Of a stretch of DNA of 64,000 bases, positions 34,304-43,456 are shown piece after piece. Origin of the DNA: Archangium sp. GTDB lineage: Bacteria; Myxococcota; Myxococcia; Myxococcales; Myxococcaceae. A program made the position numbers and the translations under genes. The notes below the pieces were generated by a model that saw nothing but the letters and a program-made list of their open reading frames with translations, did no database searches and was not told the DNA's origin. The stretch covers positions 248,001 through 312,000 of the forward strand of contig JAUXRX010000024.1 of the NCBI GenBank assembly GCA_030681645.1. Reading direction: 5' to 3'. Position 1 is the stretch's first letter. Each line of letters opens with the position of its first letter.

Positions 34304-36277
34304 ATGAAGTCATCAGTCCTGTTCCTGCTCGTCCCCGCCATCGCTTTCGCCCAGAACGCCGACGTCTCCGACCTCTCCCTCGAGTCGCTGCTCGATACGC
34401 CCGTCGAGGTCACCCGCGATGCGCGCTCAGCGCGCGAGTCTGCCAGCGTGCTGTTGGTGGTGACCCGCGAAGAGGTGCTCGCGTCGGGTGCTCGCGACCT
34501 GCTCGAGGTGCTGCAGCTCGTGCCCGGCTTCACCTTCCACCAGGACGTCGAAGGCGTGGTGGGCGTGGCCTTCCGCGGGCTGTGGGGCAACGAGGGCAAG
34601 GTGCTGGTGATGCTCGACGGGCAGGAGATCAACGAGATCCTCTACACGGGGCCCCAGTTCGGCCACCACGTGCTGGTCTCGCAGATCGAGCGGGTGGAGA
34701 TCATCCGCGGTCCCGGGTCAGCGCTCTACGGCGGCAGCGCCGAGCTGGCGGTGATCAACGTGATCACCCGGTCGGGCAAGGACCTGCAGGGCGCCGCCGT
34801 CTCGGGCCGCTACGCGCAGGGCGAGACGGGCTTTCACGACTGGTCGCTGGGGGGCTCGGTGGGCGGCAAGCACGACGCCCGGCAGCTCGAGTGGAGCCTG
34901 CACGTGGCCGGCGGCCAGGGGCGGCGCTCGCGGCGCACCTTCGACGACTTCTCCGGCGGCAGCGCGACGCTCGGCGACGACGCGCTCGACCCGTTCTTCA
35001 TCACCGCGGGCGCGAGCTGGAAGGGCCTCAAGGCGCGGCTGCTGTACGACGACCAGACCATCGGGGCGACGGTGGGCTTCGGCGAGGCGCTCCCTCCCGG
35101 CTCGCGCTTGCGCTTCCGCACCGCGCTGGCTGACCTGTCGTACGAGTGGAAGCTCTCGGACACGGTGACCCTCAGGCCGCGGTTGAACGCGCGCCTGCAG
35201 CTGCCCTGGCAGATGCTCGACGAGAGCTCCGACCTCTTCTACGACAAGAGCGCGCTGCGCGTGTTGGCGGGACTGGGCGCGCAGTGGAACGCGGCCAGCT
35301 CGCTCACGGTGAGCGGCGGCATCGAGGGCTTCGTCGATCACGCCTGGCTCAACGACACCCGCATTCTCGGCGCGCAGACGGCCTTCGGCGACGCGAACCA
35401 GGTCTCGTACGGCAACTTCGCGGCGTGGGTGCAGGGGCAGTGGAACACGAGCGTGGTCAACGTGACGGCGGGCGGCCGCCTCGAGGTGCACTCGAAGGTG
35501 GGCGTCAACGTCGCCCCCCGCGTGGCGCTCACCCGGCAGTTCGAGCGGGTCAACGTGAAGCTGCTCTACGGCGGCGCCTTCCGCAGCCCGGGCATCGAGA
35601 ACCTGAACCTGGGCCCCGGGCTCAAGGCCGAGCGCACCCACGTAGCGGAAGCGGAGGTGGGCGTGGAGCTGGGCGACGTCGGCTTCGTGAGCCTCAACGG
35701 CTTCTACACGCTGCTCATCGCGCCCATCACCTACGGGTACGACGCGGCCACGAACGAAGAGAGCTACCGCAACGGGGGCGCGCTCTCCACGGCGGGCGCC
35801 GAGGCGCTGCTCAAGCTGCGCGGCAGCCGCGGTCACCTGAACCTCTCGTACTCGCTGGCGGTGCCGGTGGTGGCCGAAGACGTCGACACCTACCTGCGCC
35901 CGGGCACCACCACGCACCTGCTGGGCATGCCCACCCACAAGTTCACCGCGTCGGGGAAGCTGGTGATGAACAAGCACCTCTCGGTGGGAGGCAGCGCGGT
36001 GTTCCTCGGCGATCGCTACGCCTTCACCTCGGCCACCGACCTGCTCGATGGCGTGGGGCGGGTGGGCTGGGTCGGCGAGGCCCTGCTCCTGTCGGCGTGG
36101 CTCGGGGTCGACGCCATCGGCGGCACGCCCGGGCTGTCGGCGCAGCTCGGCGTGGGCAACCTGCTCGACGCGAACGTGCTGTTCGCGCAACCGTACGACG
36201 GAGGTCTGGCCCCGATGCCCGGGCGTGGCCGCGAGTACTTTCTGCGGCTGAGCTACGCGCTGGAGTTTCTGAAGTGA
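34304..36277 (+). CDS. TonB-dependent outer membrane receptor
   Basis: 657 aa starting at the ATG 34304 (MKSSVLFLLVPAIAFA, signal peptide). Residues 30-150 are the plug: LLDTPVEVTRDARSARESASVLLVVTREEVLASGARDLLEVLQLVPGF, GEQINEILYTG-like finger and IRGPGSALYGGSAELAVINVIT. The rest is a beta-barrel with alternating aromatic strands and the C-terminal ...REYFLRLSYALEF. Substrate is unknown; family members import siderophores, cobalamin, sugars or peptides. Its stop overlaps the start of the next gene (GTGA). Confidence 0.93.
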   Translation: MKSSVLFLLVPAIAFAQNADVSDLSLESLLDTPVEVTRDARSARESASVLLVVTREEVLASGARDLLEVLQLVPGFTFHQDVEGVVGVAFRGLWGNEGKVLVMLDGQEINEILYTGPQFGHHVLVSQIERVEIIRGPGSALYGGSAELAVINVITRSGKDLQGAAVSGRYAQGETGFHDWSLGGSVGGKHDARQLEWSLHVAGGQGRRSRRTFDDFSGGSATLGDDALDPFFITAGASWKGLKARLLYDDQTIGATVGFGEALPPGSRLRFRTALADLSYEWKLSDTVTLRPRLNARLQLPWQMLDESSDLFYDKSALRVLAGLGAQWNAASSLTVSGGIEGFVDHAWLNDTRILGAQTAFGDANQVSYGNFAAWVQGQWNTSVVNVTAGGRLEVHSKVGVNVAPRVALTRQFERVNVKLLYGGAFRSPGIENLNLGPGLKAERTHVAEAEVGVELGDVGFVSLNGFYTLLIAPITYGYDAATNEESYRNGGALSTAGAEALLKLRGSRGHLNLSYSLAVPVVAEDVDTYLRPGTTTHLLGMPTHKFTASGKLVMNKHLSVGGSAVFLGDRYAFTSATDLLDGVGRVGWVGEALLLSAWLGVDAIGGTPGLSAQLGVGNLLDANVLFAQPYDGGLAPMPGRGREYFLRLSYALEFLK

Positions 36278-36801
36278 GGGCCGTCGTCGTCAGTGCCCTG
36301 CTCCTCGCCAGCGCAGTCCACGCAGAAGACCGCGTCCCCGACGCGCTGGGCTTGATGGTGATGCTCAAGGTCGTCAGCTACGACACCGCCTTCGCCACGC
36401 ACGGCGCGGGCGACTTCGTGGTGCTGGTGCCGTACGCGGCCGGGCAGGAAGCGAAGGCGGGCGCCATCTGCGCGGTCGGCGCCGCGCTCGAGGTGAAGAC
36501 CATCAAGGAACGGCCCTTGCGCTTCACCCCCGTTCCGCTCGGTGAGCTGGGGGCGAAGAAGGGGGCGGCAGTGCTGCTCCCGTTCGGGGTCACGCCCGAG
36601 GTGCTCAAGGCCACGCGGGAGAAGGCGGCCACCGACAAGCTCTACGTGCTCGCGTTCGAGGAGACGCCGGTGCGGGAGGGCGCGCTGCTCGGCGTGGCCC
36701 TGGCCAACGGCAAGCCCCAGCCGCTCATCAACGTCGCGGCGATGCGCGCGCTCGGCGCCGACTTCGGGCCGGTGCTGCGGCTGGCGCGCACCTTCCAGTA
36801 G
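36274..36801 (+). CDS. YfiR-like (DUF4154) periplasmic protein
   Basis: 175 aa, GTG start at 36274 overlapping the TonB-receptor stop by four bases. Signal peptide (MRAVVVSALLLASAVHA). The C-terminus INVAAMRALGADFGPVLRLARTF matches the conserved end of DUF4154/YfiR proteins (INLxxAxAxGxxFSxxLLxLARVV), and LGLMVMLKVVSYD corresponds to the conserved helix preceding them. Such genes are often found directly downstream of TonB receptors; the role is unclear, perhaps periplasmic signalling. Confidence 0.76.
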   Translation: MRAVVVSALLLASAVHAEDRVPDALGLMVMLKVVSYDTAFATHGAGDFVVLVPYAAGQEAKAGAICAVGAALEVKTIKERPLRFTPVPLGELGAKKGAAVLLPFGVTPEVLKATREKAATDKLYVLAFEETPVREGALLGVALANGKPQPLINVAAMRALGADFGPVLRLARTFQ

Positions 36802-36802
36802 C

Positions 36803-37633
36803 TCACGCCTCTGGCGGCAGCTTGAGCAGCGCCAGCGACGTGGCCCACAGCCGGTCCTGCGTGGCGACGTCGAGGCCGCCCGGAGAGGGGCTCTTCTGCC
36901 GGGTGCCCTCGAAGTACTGACCGCTGGCGAGGTCAGGAGAGGTCGCGAGGTGCAGCGGCCCTTCGGCGCCCTCCTTCGGGGTGAGCTTGCCCCTCGGGTT
37001 GCGTGCGTTCTCCGGCGCCTCGCGCGAGAGCTCGGTAGCCACGACCCCGGGGTGCACCGCGTTGACCGTCACGCCACGCCCCTCGAGCCGCCGCGCGAGG
37101 CCGAGCGTGAAGAGCACGTTGCACAGCTTCGACTGCCCGTACGCCGTGCCGCCGTGGAAGCGGCGCACCTTGAACTGGAGATCGTCGAAGTCCACCCCGG
37201 CCTCGAAGTGCATCGACGAGGTGAGCACCACCACCCGCGACGGCGCGCTGAGCTCGAGCAGGGGCCGCAGCGCGTGGGTGAGGAAGAAGGGCCCCAGGTG
37301 ATTGACCCCGAAGGTGAGCTCGAAGCCGTCTTCGGTCTTGCGGCGGGTGCGGGGCCAGACGCCGGCGTTGTGCACCAGCAGGTCGAGGCGGCTGAAGCGC
37401 GCTTCGAACTTCGTGACGAAGTTGCGCAGCCGGGCGAGGTTGGCGAGGTCGACCTGCATCAGCACGGCATTCTCGTTGCCGGTCTCGAGGACCAGCTGCG
37501 CGCGCGCCGCCTCGCCCTTCTTGAGGTCACGGCAGCCGAGCACCACCGTGGCGCCCCGCTCCAGCAGACCCCGCGCGAGCTCGAAACCGATGCCGGTGTT
37601 GGCTCCCGTGACGATGGCGACCTTGTCCTTCAT
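36803..37633 (-). CDS. short-chain dehydrogenase/reductase (retinol-dehydrogenase-like)
   Basis: 276 aa. NAD(P)-binding TGANTGIGFELARGLLERGA (TGxxxGIG), LVHNAGVWPRTRRKTEDG (NAG motif), catalytic Ser in VVVLTSSMH, and YGQSK (Y-x-x-x-K active site), then VTVNAVHPGVVATEL. The pattern is closest to the retinol dehydrogenase/WW-domain oxidoreductase type. It lies on the same strand as preTA, 24 bp after the 65-aa gene, and may be co-transcribed, but a role in pyrimidine catabolism is not established. Confidence 0.9.
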   Translation of the reverse strand: MKDKVAIVTGANTGIGFELARGLLERGATVVLGCRDLKKGEAARAQLVLETGNENAVLMQVDLANLARLRNFVTKFEARFSRLDLLVHNAGVWPRTRRKTEDGFELTFGVNHLGPFFLTHALRPLLELSAPSRVVVLTSSMHFEAGVDFDDLQFKVRRFHGGTAYGQSKLCNVLFTLGLARRLEGRGVTVNAVHPGVVATELSREAPENARNPRGKLTPKEGAEGPLHLATSPDLASGQYFEGTRQKSPSPGGLDVATQDRLWATSLALLKLPPEA

Positions 37634-37656
37634 GGGCCGCTTGTCTCACGAACAGG

Positions 37657-37854
37657 TCAGGCTGGCTTGAGCGTCAGCCCACCGGTAGCCGGGTCGAACA
37701 CCACGGCCCACTTGACGCCGTCCTCGGCGGTGAAGCGGGCGGTGTAGTCAGTGTTGGACTTCGCCTCGTTGAGGAGGAACTTCACGTACGGCTTGTCGCG
37801 GGCGAACAGGGCCTTGAGCGCCGCGATGCCGGCTGGGTCACCCGCGAATTCCAT
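37657..37854 (-). CDS. small hypothetical protein, 65 aa
   Basis: MEFAGDPAGIAALKALFARDKPYVKFLLNEAKSNTDYTARF..., no export signal, mixed helix/beta. It starts 11 bp after the stop of the 154-aa PH-domain gene and ends 24 bp before the SDR gene, so it probably belongs to the same operon. No recognisable family; its length and spacing make it a real gene candidate rather than noise. Confidence 0.58.
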   Translation of the reverse strand: MEFAGDPAGIAALKALFARDKPYVKFLLNEAKSNTDYTARFTAEDGVKWAVVFDPATGGLTLKPA

Positions 37855-37865
37855 GGGCCGGGAGC

Positions 37866-38330
37866 CTACTTCTTCTTCGGGCCGGCGAGGTTGTCGTGAG
37901 CGACGGTCTGCGCCCGGTCCGGGCTCGAGGGGTCATCGAGGAAGCCCTGGATGATCGCGGGCATGTTCGGCGGGTTGGCGGCGGCCTGCCACGACAGGGT
38001 GGTGACCCCATCGCTCAGGTCGAGCCACTTGATGATCGAGCCGCCCACCTTGCGGGTGACGTTCTTCACCTGCCCGTGGCGGATGAACGAGACCTTCTGG
38101 CCTTTCTTGCCTTCGATGATCATGAAGCGCCGGTTGGTCACCACATAGACGGTGGTGGTGGCCATGAGCCCGGCGATCAAGATGAAGATCCCGATGAAGC
38201 CGATCAGCATCAGGATCCCGAGGATGATCAGGAACGGCTTCTGCCAGCCCGGATCTTCGCGGTGGTAGTAGACGACCCGCTCGCCCGGCTCGAGCACGAC
38301 CCCGAAGACCATGCCCGCGGGGGTCACCAT
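37866..38330 (-). CDS. membrane PH-domain-like protein
   Basis: 154 aa. ATG at 38330 directly abuts the preA stop (no gap). Residues 5-30 lead into two close transmembrane helices (PFLIILGILMLIGFIGIFILIAGLM), followed by VYVVTNRRFMIIEGKKGQKVSFIRHGQVKNVTRKV, a bacterial PH (bPH2-like) pattern where a membrane-tethered PH domain follows the helices. C-terminus is basic (GPKKK). Function unknown; position in the preTA operon may be accidental. Confidence 0.72.
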   Translation of the reverse strand: MVTPAGMVFGVVLEPGERVVYYHREDPGWQKPFLIILGILMLIGFIGIFILIAGLMATTTVYVVTNRRFMIIEGKKGQKVSFIRHGQVKNVTRKVGGSIIKWLDLSDGVTTLSWQAAANPPNMPAIIQGFLDDPSSPDRAQTVAHDNLAGPKKK

Positions 38331-39722
38331 CTACTTGGCCAGCAGCCCGCGCTTCTTGAGGGTCGATTCCATCGAGCCGGGGTTGATGTCGCGGCCCTGG
38401 GCCACGCGGTCATTCCACGTCTCGCTCTTGCCGATGGTGCCGGGCACCTCGACCATCGAGATGGTGCCGGGCACGGGGCAGACGAGGTGGCAGAGGTTGC
38501 AGCCCACGCACTCCACGTCGTCGATGACGGGGAGGTGCCGGCCGATCGCACCCGCGGCCTTCACCGGCACCTCGGGGATCGACGCGGGGATGTGGGTGTG
38601 GCCGGCCTTGACGTGCTCCTCGTGCGTGCGCCCGGGGATGAGGATGCACTGGTGCGCGCCGTCCATGCAGGCGACGTGGCAGAGGTTGCACCCGATGCAG
38701 CTGTCCGGGTTGATGCGCGCCTTCAGGTTGTAGTTGAGGTCGAGATCTCCCCACTCCGAGTACGCGCCGATGGCCTTGCCGCGCAGCTCGTTGACCGACT
38801 TCATCCCCTTGCTGTCGAGGTAGTCGGACAGGCCTTCGATCATGTCTTCGACGATGCGGTAGCCGTAGTGCATCACGGCCGTGCACACCTGCACCGAGGT
38901 GGCGCCCAGCGCGATGAACTCGGCCGCGTCGCGCCAGTTCGAGATGCCGCCGATGCCCGAGTACGCCATGTGCTTCGTGAGCGGGTTCTTGGTGAGCTGG
39001 CTCATCATGAACAGCGCGATGGGCTTGACCGCCGGGCCGCAGTAGCCGCCGTTGGTCGACTTGTTGCCGACGCGGGGGTTGGGCACGTAGCGATCGAGGT
39101 CGACGCCGAGCAGTGACTTGACGGTGTTGATCAGCGAGATGGCCGGAGCCCCACCACGCGCCGCCGCTTCACCGGGCTCGTTGATGTCGCCGGTGTTGGG
39201 GGTGAGCTTGATGATGACGGGCGTCTTTGCGTACTCCATCGCCCAGCGGGTGATCTCCTCGAGCACCTTGGGTTCCTGGCCGACGGCGCTGCCCATGCCG
39301 CGCTCGCACATGCCGTGCGGGCAGCCGAAGTTGAGCTCGAGACCATCAGCGCCGGTGTCTTCGGCCTTCTTGATGATCTCCTTCCAGTTCTCGCGCGTCT
39401 CCACCATGAGCGACGCGATGAGGGCGTGCTTGGGGTAGCGCTTCTTCACCTCGTACATCTCCTTGAGGTTCACCTCGAGGGGGCGGTCGGTGATCAGCTC
39501 GATGTTGTTGAGCCCCATCATGCGGGTGTTGCCGTAGTCGTTCGCCCAGAAGCGCGAGGTGACGTTGGTGACGGGATCACCCAGCGTCTTCCACACAGCG
39601 CCGCCCCAGCCGGCGTCGAAGGCGCGCATCACCTGCGGCCCGGAGTTCGCGGGAGGCGCTGACGCCAACCAGAAGGGGTTGGGTGACTTGATTCCACAGA
39701 AGTCGATGCTCAGGTCGGCCAT
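38331..39722 (-). CDS. preA: NAD-dependent dihydropyrimidine dehydrogenase, flavin/FeS subunit PreA
   Basis: 463 aa. Dihydroorotate-dehydrogenase-like barrel (SIDFCGIKSPNPFWLASAPP... LELNFGCPHGMCERGMGSAVGQ) with the active-site stretch NGGYCGPAVKPIAL, then a C-terminal ferredoxin module with two [4Fe-4S] sites CIGCNLCHVAC and CVGCNLCHLVC. Reduces uracil and thymine to the 5,6-dihydro forms. Its ATG is 2 bp after the preT stop. Matches E. coli PreA in arrangement; length slightly larger because of the FeS extension. Confidence 0.95.
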   Translation of the reverse strand: MADLSIDFCGIKSPNPFWLASAPPANSGPQVMRAFDAGWGGAVWKTLGDPVTNVTSRFWANDYGNTRMMGLNNIELITDRPLEVNLKEMYEVKKRYPKHALIASLMVETRENWKEIIKKAEDTGADGLELNFGCPHGMCERGMGSAVGQEPKVLEEITRWAMEYAKTPVIIKLTPNTGDINEPGEAAARGGAPAISLINTVKSLLGVDLDRYVPNPRVGNKSTNGGYCGPAVKPIALFMMSQLTKNPLTKHMAYSGIGGISNWRDAAEFIALGATSVQVCTAVMHYGYRIVEDMIEGLSDYLDSKGMKSVNELRGKAIGAYSEWGDLDLNYNLKARINPDSCIGCNLCHVACMDGAHQCILIPGRTHEEHVKAGHTHIPASIPEVPVKAAGAIGRHLPVIDDVECVGCNLCHLVCPVPGTISMVEVPGTIGKSETWNDRVAQGRDINPGSMESTLKKRGLLAK

Positions 39723-39724
39723 GG

Positions 39725-41071
39725 TTACTTCGCTCCCAGCGCGCGGATGATGTCGCGCACGGCAATCTTCGCTTCCTGCACTGCGTTCACGACCTCTTTG
39801 CCACCGTTGACGCAGTCGCCGCCGCTCCACACCTTCGCGTGGCCGGTGCGCCCGGTCTTGGGGTCGACGGTGATGTTGCCGTGCTTGTCGAGCGCGACGC
39901 CCGGGAAGCCGCTGGCGATGGTGGTGGCCGTGGCCTGCCCGATGGCGAGCGCGACCAGCTCGCACGAGAGCGTCTCTTCGCCGCCTGACACCGCTTTTCC
40001 GTTCTCCGCGCGGGAGAGCTTCACGCCGGTGAGCTTGCCGCCCTCGGCGAGGAACTCGGTCACCACGCGGTGCTCCATGAGCCGCACGCCGTGCTTCCGC
40101 GCGCTGGCCAGCTCGTGCACGTAGCCCGACATGCCGTCGACGCCGCGGCGGTAGACCATCGCGACGTCGGCGACGCCGAGCAGCTTGAGCTCGTGCGCGA
40201 TGTCGATGGCCGTGTTGCCGCCGCCGATGACCAGCGCGCGCCGCACGTGGTCGAGCTTGAGGGCCGGGTCAGCCTTGATCATCTCGATCAGGTCGACCGC
40301 GCCGTACACGCCCGCGCTGCCCTCTCCAGCCACGTTGAGCTTCGAGTCGGCGCCCAGGCCCAGACCCAGGAACACCGCGTCGAAGTCCTTGAGCAGCGCC
40401 TCGGCAGAGACCTCGCCCATGCCCGCCTGGCCTGCGACCACCGAGACCTCGGTCATCAGCTGCACGTCGCCCAGGCCGAAGACCCACTCCATCTCTTCGA
40501 GCGCCTGCTTGCCCGACTGCTTGTAGGGCGCGATGCCCAGCGAGTTGAGCCCACCGGGGATGCTCTTCTTCTCGAAGATGACAGCCTGGTGGCCTTCGAG
40601 GGCGAGCAGGCCGGCGGCGGCGATGCTGGCGGGGCCTGCGCCGACGAGGGCGATCTTCTTGCCGGTGGGGGGCTTCTTCGCCGGCATGAGAGACGCCATC
40701 GACCTCGTCTCGAGCGTCTCTTCGGTAGCGAAGCGCTGCAGGCGGCCGATAGCGATCGGCTCGCGGCCCCACGCGTTGTAGACGCACGCGCCGGCGCAGA
40801 GCACCTCGACCGGGCACACGCGCGCGCAGGACGCCCCGAGGATGTTCTCCTTGAGGATGGTGCGCGCAGCGCCCGTGGTGTTGCCGGTGCTGATCTTGTG
40901 AATGAAGTTGGGAATGTCGATGCCGGTGGGGCACGCCTTGATGCACGGCGCTTCGACGCAATAGAGGCAGCGGTTGGCCTCGGTGACGGCTTCGGCTGCT
41001 GAGTAGGCGGGCTTCGATTCGCTGAAGCGCTGCTCGAGTCGGCCGTCGGGCAGCACGGGAAGCGGGTGCAT
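39725..41071 (-). CDS. preT: NAD-dependent dihydropyrimidine dehydrogenase, electron-transfer subunit PreT
   Basis: 448 aa from the ATG 41071 with AAGGAG 6 nt upstream. N-terminal [4Fe-4S]-type cysteines CLYCVEAPCIKACPTGIDIP and CARVCPVEVLCAGAC, then FAD-binding VGAGPASIAAAGLLALEGH and NAD-binding VIGGGNTAIDIAHELKLLG, and AVWSGGDCVNGGKEVVNAVQEAKIA-like GGD closing motif. Delivers electrons from NADH to PreA. First gene of the operon preT-preA, divergent from a serine hydrolase gene. Confidence 0.94.
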   Translation of the reverse strand: MHPLPVLPDGRLEQRFSESKPAYSAAEAVTEANRCLYCVEAPCIKACPTGIDIPNFIHKISTGNTTGAARTILKENILGASCARVCPVEVLCAGACVYNAWGREPIAIGRLQRFATEETLETRSMASLMPAKKPPTGKKIALVGAGPASIAAAGLLALEGHQAVIFEKKSIPGGLNSLGIAPYKQSGKQALEEMEWVFGLGDVQLMTEVSVVAGQAGMGEVSAEALLKDFDAVFLGLGLGADSKLNVAGEGSAGVYGAVDLIEMIKADPALKLDHVRRALVIGGGNTAIDIAHELKLLGVADVAMVYRRGVDGMSGYVHELASARKHGVRLMEHRVVTEFLAEGGKLTGVKLSRAENGKAVSGGEETLSCELVALAIGQATATTIASGFPGVALDKHGNITVDPKTGRTGHAKVWSGGDCVNGGKEVVNAVQEAKIAVRDIIRALGAK

Positions 41072-41122
41072 CGAAACTCCTTGAGAAGAAGGGGTCGAGA
41101 GGGTGGCTTTCCGATCCAGCCC

Positions 41123-41128
41123 TGTCAA
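41123..41128 (-). promoter_or_regulatory. candidate -35 hexamer upstream of preT
   Basis: Minus-strand ttgaca, an exact consensus -35, lies 51 bp upstream of the preT ATG in the 68-bp divergent gap. The -10 at 17-bp spacing is weak (caccct), so only the -35 is convincing. Candidate only. Confidence 0.3.
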
Positions 41129-41139
41129 CGTTCGCGCGC

Positions 41140-42240
41140 ATGACGCAACGGGACGAGGTGAGACGGCTCTTCGAACGTCAGCGGGCGAGCGGTCGCTTTC
41201 CCGGAGGGCAGCTGGTGGTGCGCCAGGGCGGCGCGGTGGTGCTCGACGTGGCGGTCGGCGTCGCTCGCGGGTTTCGCCCCTCAGAGGGAGAGGCGCCCGT
41301 GCCGGTGACTGCGGCCACGCGCTTCGCGGTCTTCTCGGCGAGCAAGCCCGTGGTGGCGCTCGCGCTGGCCATGCTCGAGGAGCGCGGCGTGATCGATGTC
41401 AACGCGCCGGTGGCGAAGTACTTCCCCGCGTTCGCGGCCAACGGGAAGAGCGAGATCACCGTGCTCGAGGTGCTCACGCATCGCGCGTGCGTCTTCACCC
41501 CGGAGCTGCTGGCGAGACCTCGCGACTGGGCGAGCGAAGAGAAGGTGCGCGACGCGCTGGTGCAGGCGAAGCCGCGTTTCCCCCGGGGCACGCTGGCCTA
41601 CATGCCGTACGAGTACGGGTGGATTCTGGCCGAGGTGGTGCGGGGCGCGACGGGCCGGAGGCTCGACGAGTTCATCCACACCGAGATCTCCGCGGCGGCG
41701 GCCATTCCGGGCCTGCGCTTCGGAGCGGTGGCCTCGGAGTTGGCAGGTCTGGCGAAGACGTACTGGCTGAGTTCCGGCTCGGTGAAGGTGGCGGGCGTGG
41801 AGCTGTCGACGACGTTCGAGCACGACAACAACCTGCCCGAGGTGCTGACCGCGTTCGTTCCCGGCGCGGGGCTGGTGTGCACGGCGAGTGACCTGGCGGA
41901 GTTCTACGAGGTGCTGGTGCGCGGCGGCGTGACGCAGTCAGGAAAGCGGCTCGTCACCGCCGAGACGCTCAGCCGCTACACCACCGCAGGCGGCGCGGCG
42001 TACGACCGGAGCAACCGCCTGCCGCTGCGGGTCGGGCGAGGCTTCCTGCTCGGCTCGCTCACCCCTTCCATCTACGGCTGGTGGGGCACGCAGCGCTGCT
42101 TCGGTCACGCGGGCGCGTTCTGCACGCTCGCGTGGGCCGACCCGGACAGAGACCTGGCGGTGGCCATCGTCACCAATGGCAACCGGGGGCCGTACGAGAG
42201 CCTCTTCCGGTTCGCGCCGCTGGGCACGGCGCTGAGATGA
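41140..42240 (+). CDS. beta-lactamase/penicillin-binding-type serine hydrolase
   Basis: 366 aa. Class C-type fold without a signal peptide: S-x-x-K at S66-K69 (FSASKPV), Y-x-x motif around YMPYEYGW, and the third motif HAG in FGHAGAFCTLAW. The pattern is typical of cytoplasmic esterases and peptidases in the beta-lactamase superfamily (EstB-like), not resistance enzymes. Divergent from preT across 68 bp. Substrate unknown. Confidence 0.87.
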   Translation: MTQRDEVRRLFERQRASGRFPGGQLVVRQGGAVVLDVAVGVARGFRPSEGEAPVPVTAATRFAVFSASKPVVALALAMLEERGVIDVNAPVAKYFPAFAANGKSEITVLEVLTHRACVFTPELLARPRDWASEEKVRDALVQAKPRFPRGTLAYMPYEYGWILAEVVRGATGRRLDEFIHTEISAAAAIPGLRFGAVASELAGLAKTYWLSSGSVKVAGVELSTTFEHDNNLPEVLTAFVPGAGLVCTASDLAEFYEVLVRGGVTQSGKRLVTAETLSRYTTAGGAAYDRSNRLPLRVGRGFLLGSLTPSIYGWWGTQRCFGHAGAFCTLAWADPDRDLAVAIVTNGNRGPYESLFRFAPLGTALR

Positions 42241-42610
42241 GTGTGACGGCCCGCCACCACACCCCGTTCATCCCGTGCGGAGTCGAGGGAGTGGGACGGG
42301 TGTTCGGGAGCCGGTCGCGGCAGCGCTGTCGCGAGTGACGTGGCCGCGTTCTTCGCGGGCGCCGCGGGTGCAGGCTCGTCTGCCGCGGCGGCTCGAGCGT
42401 TTCAGTCACACCCAACTCGCTGAGGACGCGGGGAAGGCTCGGGAGTCGTGACCCACCGCGCGTTGCGATGCGCACGAGCCATCGCGCAGCCGGGCGGTGG
42501 AAGCGGCGAGATCGCCATGGGGGACGATGACGGCCCGATTCGTCCGCTACCCTCGCCATGACTGAGGACCAACTGGAGCGGCGTGACCTAGACTGAGCGC
42601 AGGAGGCGGG
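42241..42610. other. 370-bp intergenic stretch, no gene
   Basis: It holds a decayed family A repeat at 42267-42290 (ttcatcccgtgcggagtcga, about three mismatches to the consensus) but no open frame with codon usage like the neighbours. The last 30 bp contain a GGAGGCGGG ribosome site for the lipoprotein gene. Nothing else recognisable. Confidence 0.6.
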
Positions 42611-43453
42611 ATGACTCGTCGGGGAACAGCTTTGGCGCTGCTGGCCGTGCTCGCGTGCGGCTCGGGTTGCACCGACAACAAGACGAAGATGCGTGAGGCG
42701 CAGAAGAAGCGCGACGCGGAGAAGAAGGCCCAGGAAGAGAAGGAAGCCGCGCGCCTCAAGGCGCTCCAGCCGAAGGTCGATCGCGCGAAGCTCGACTCGT
42801 TCTGGGACGACCCCACGTTCCTCAAGGTCTCGATGGGCCGCCCGTGTCCCGACGGGTTGTGGTCGATCTTCCCCGGCGCGCCGGGCGAAGGCGCCGAGCA
42901 GGAGCGCAACGAAGCGAAGCGCGCGGAGCTGGTGGAGAAGATGAAGAACGCCACCTTCGTGGTGCTGCTTTCCCACGGCAACGGCGTGACGATGCGGAAG
43001 TACAACCCGAAGAAGAAGGCGCTCACCGTCGAGGTCGATGGCCTGGTCGAGTGTTACGACGGGCTGGGCCTGCTCTCGGTCGCGTGGGGCGAGCCGGCCA
43101 AGCCCTTCCGCCCACCGCAGCCCGATGACGATGAAGAAGAAGCGGCGATGACCAGCCCGCAGGCGGTGTGGCGGGCGCAGCCGCTGCTCTTCCCCCTGCC
43201 CTTCCCCAACGCGGCCGAGGCGAAGAAGTTCCGCGACAAGGCGGGGCTGGGCATCGAGACGCGCATCGTCTTCAAGCTGGGCAAGGTCGAGACTGACAAG
43301 AAAGTGCTCAAGACCGAGAAGCCGCTGCCTGACGCGGGGGCCGTGAAGGAAGAGCTCGACTGGGGCGCCGGGCGGCTGGTGCACGTCGAGGTGCTCGGCG
43401 TGCGGGTGGGCACCGACTTCGAGAAGACGATGCTGGCAGAGAAGCGTCGGTAG
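42611..43453 (+). CDS. lipoprotein of unknown function
   Basis: 280 aa with a lipoprotein signal (MTRRGTALALLAVLACGSGC, lipobox GSGC). A charged helical start (KTKMREAQKKRDAEKKAQEEKEAARLKA) is followed by a globular domain with VVLLSHGNGVTMRKYNPKKKALTVEVDGLVECYDG and an acidic Pro/Asp loop (RPPQPDDDEEEAAM). GGAGG Shine-Dalgarno just upstream. No family recognised; next gene starts after 3 bp. Confidence 0.76.
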   Translation: MTRRGTALALLAVLACGSGCTDNKTKMREAQKKRDAEKKAQEEKEAARLKALQPKVDRAKLDSFWDDPTFLKVSMGRPCPDGLWSIFPGAPGEGAEQERNEAKRAELVEKMKNATFVVLLSHGNGVTMRKYNPKKKALTVEVDGLVECYDGLGLLSVAWGEPAKPFRPPQPDDDEEEAAMTSPQAVWRAQPLLFPLPFPNAAEAKKFRDKAGLGIETRIVFKLGKVETDKKVLKTEKPLPDAGAVKEELDWGAGRLVHVEVLGVRVGTDFEKTMLAEKRR

Positions 43454-43456
43454 GCC

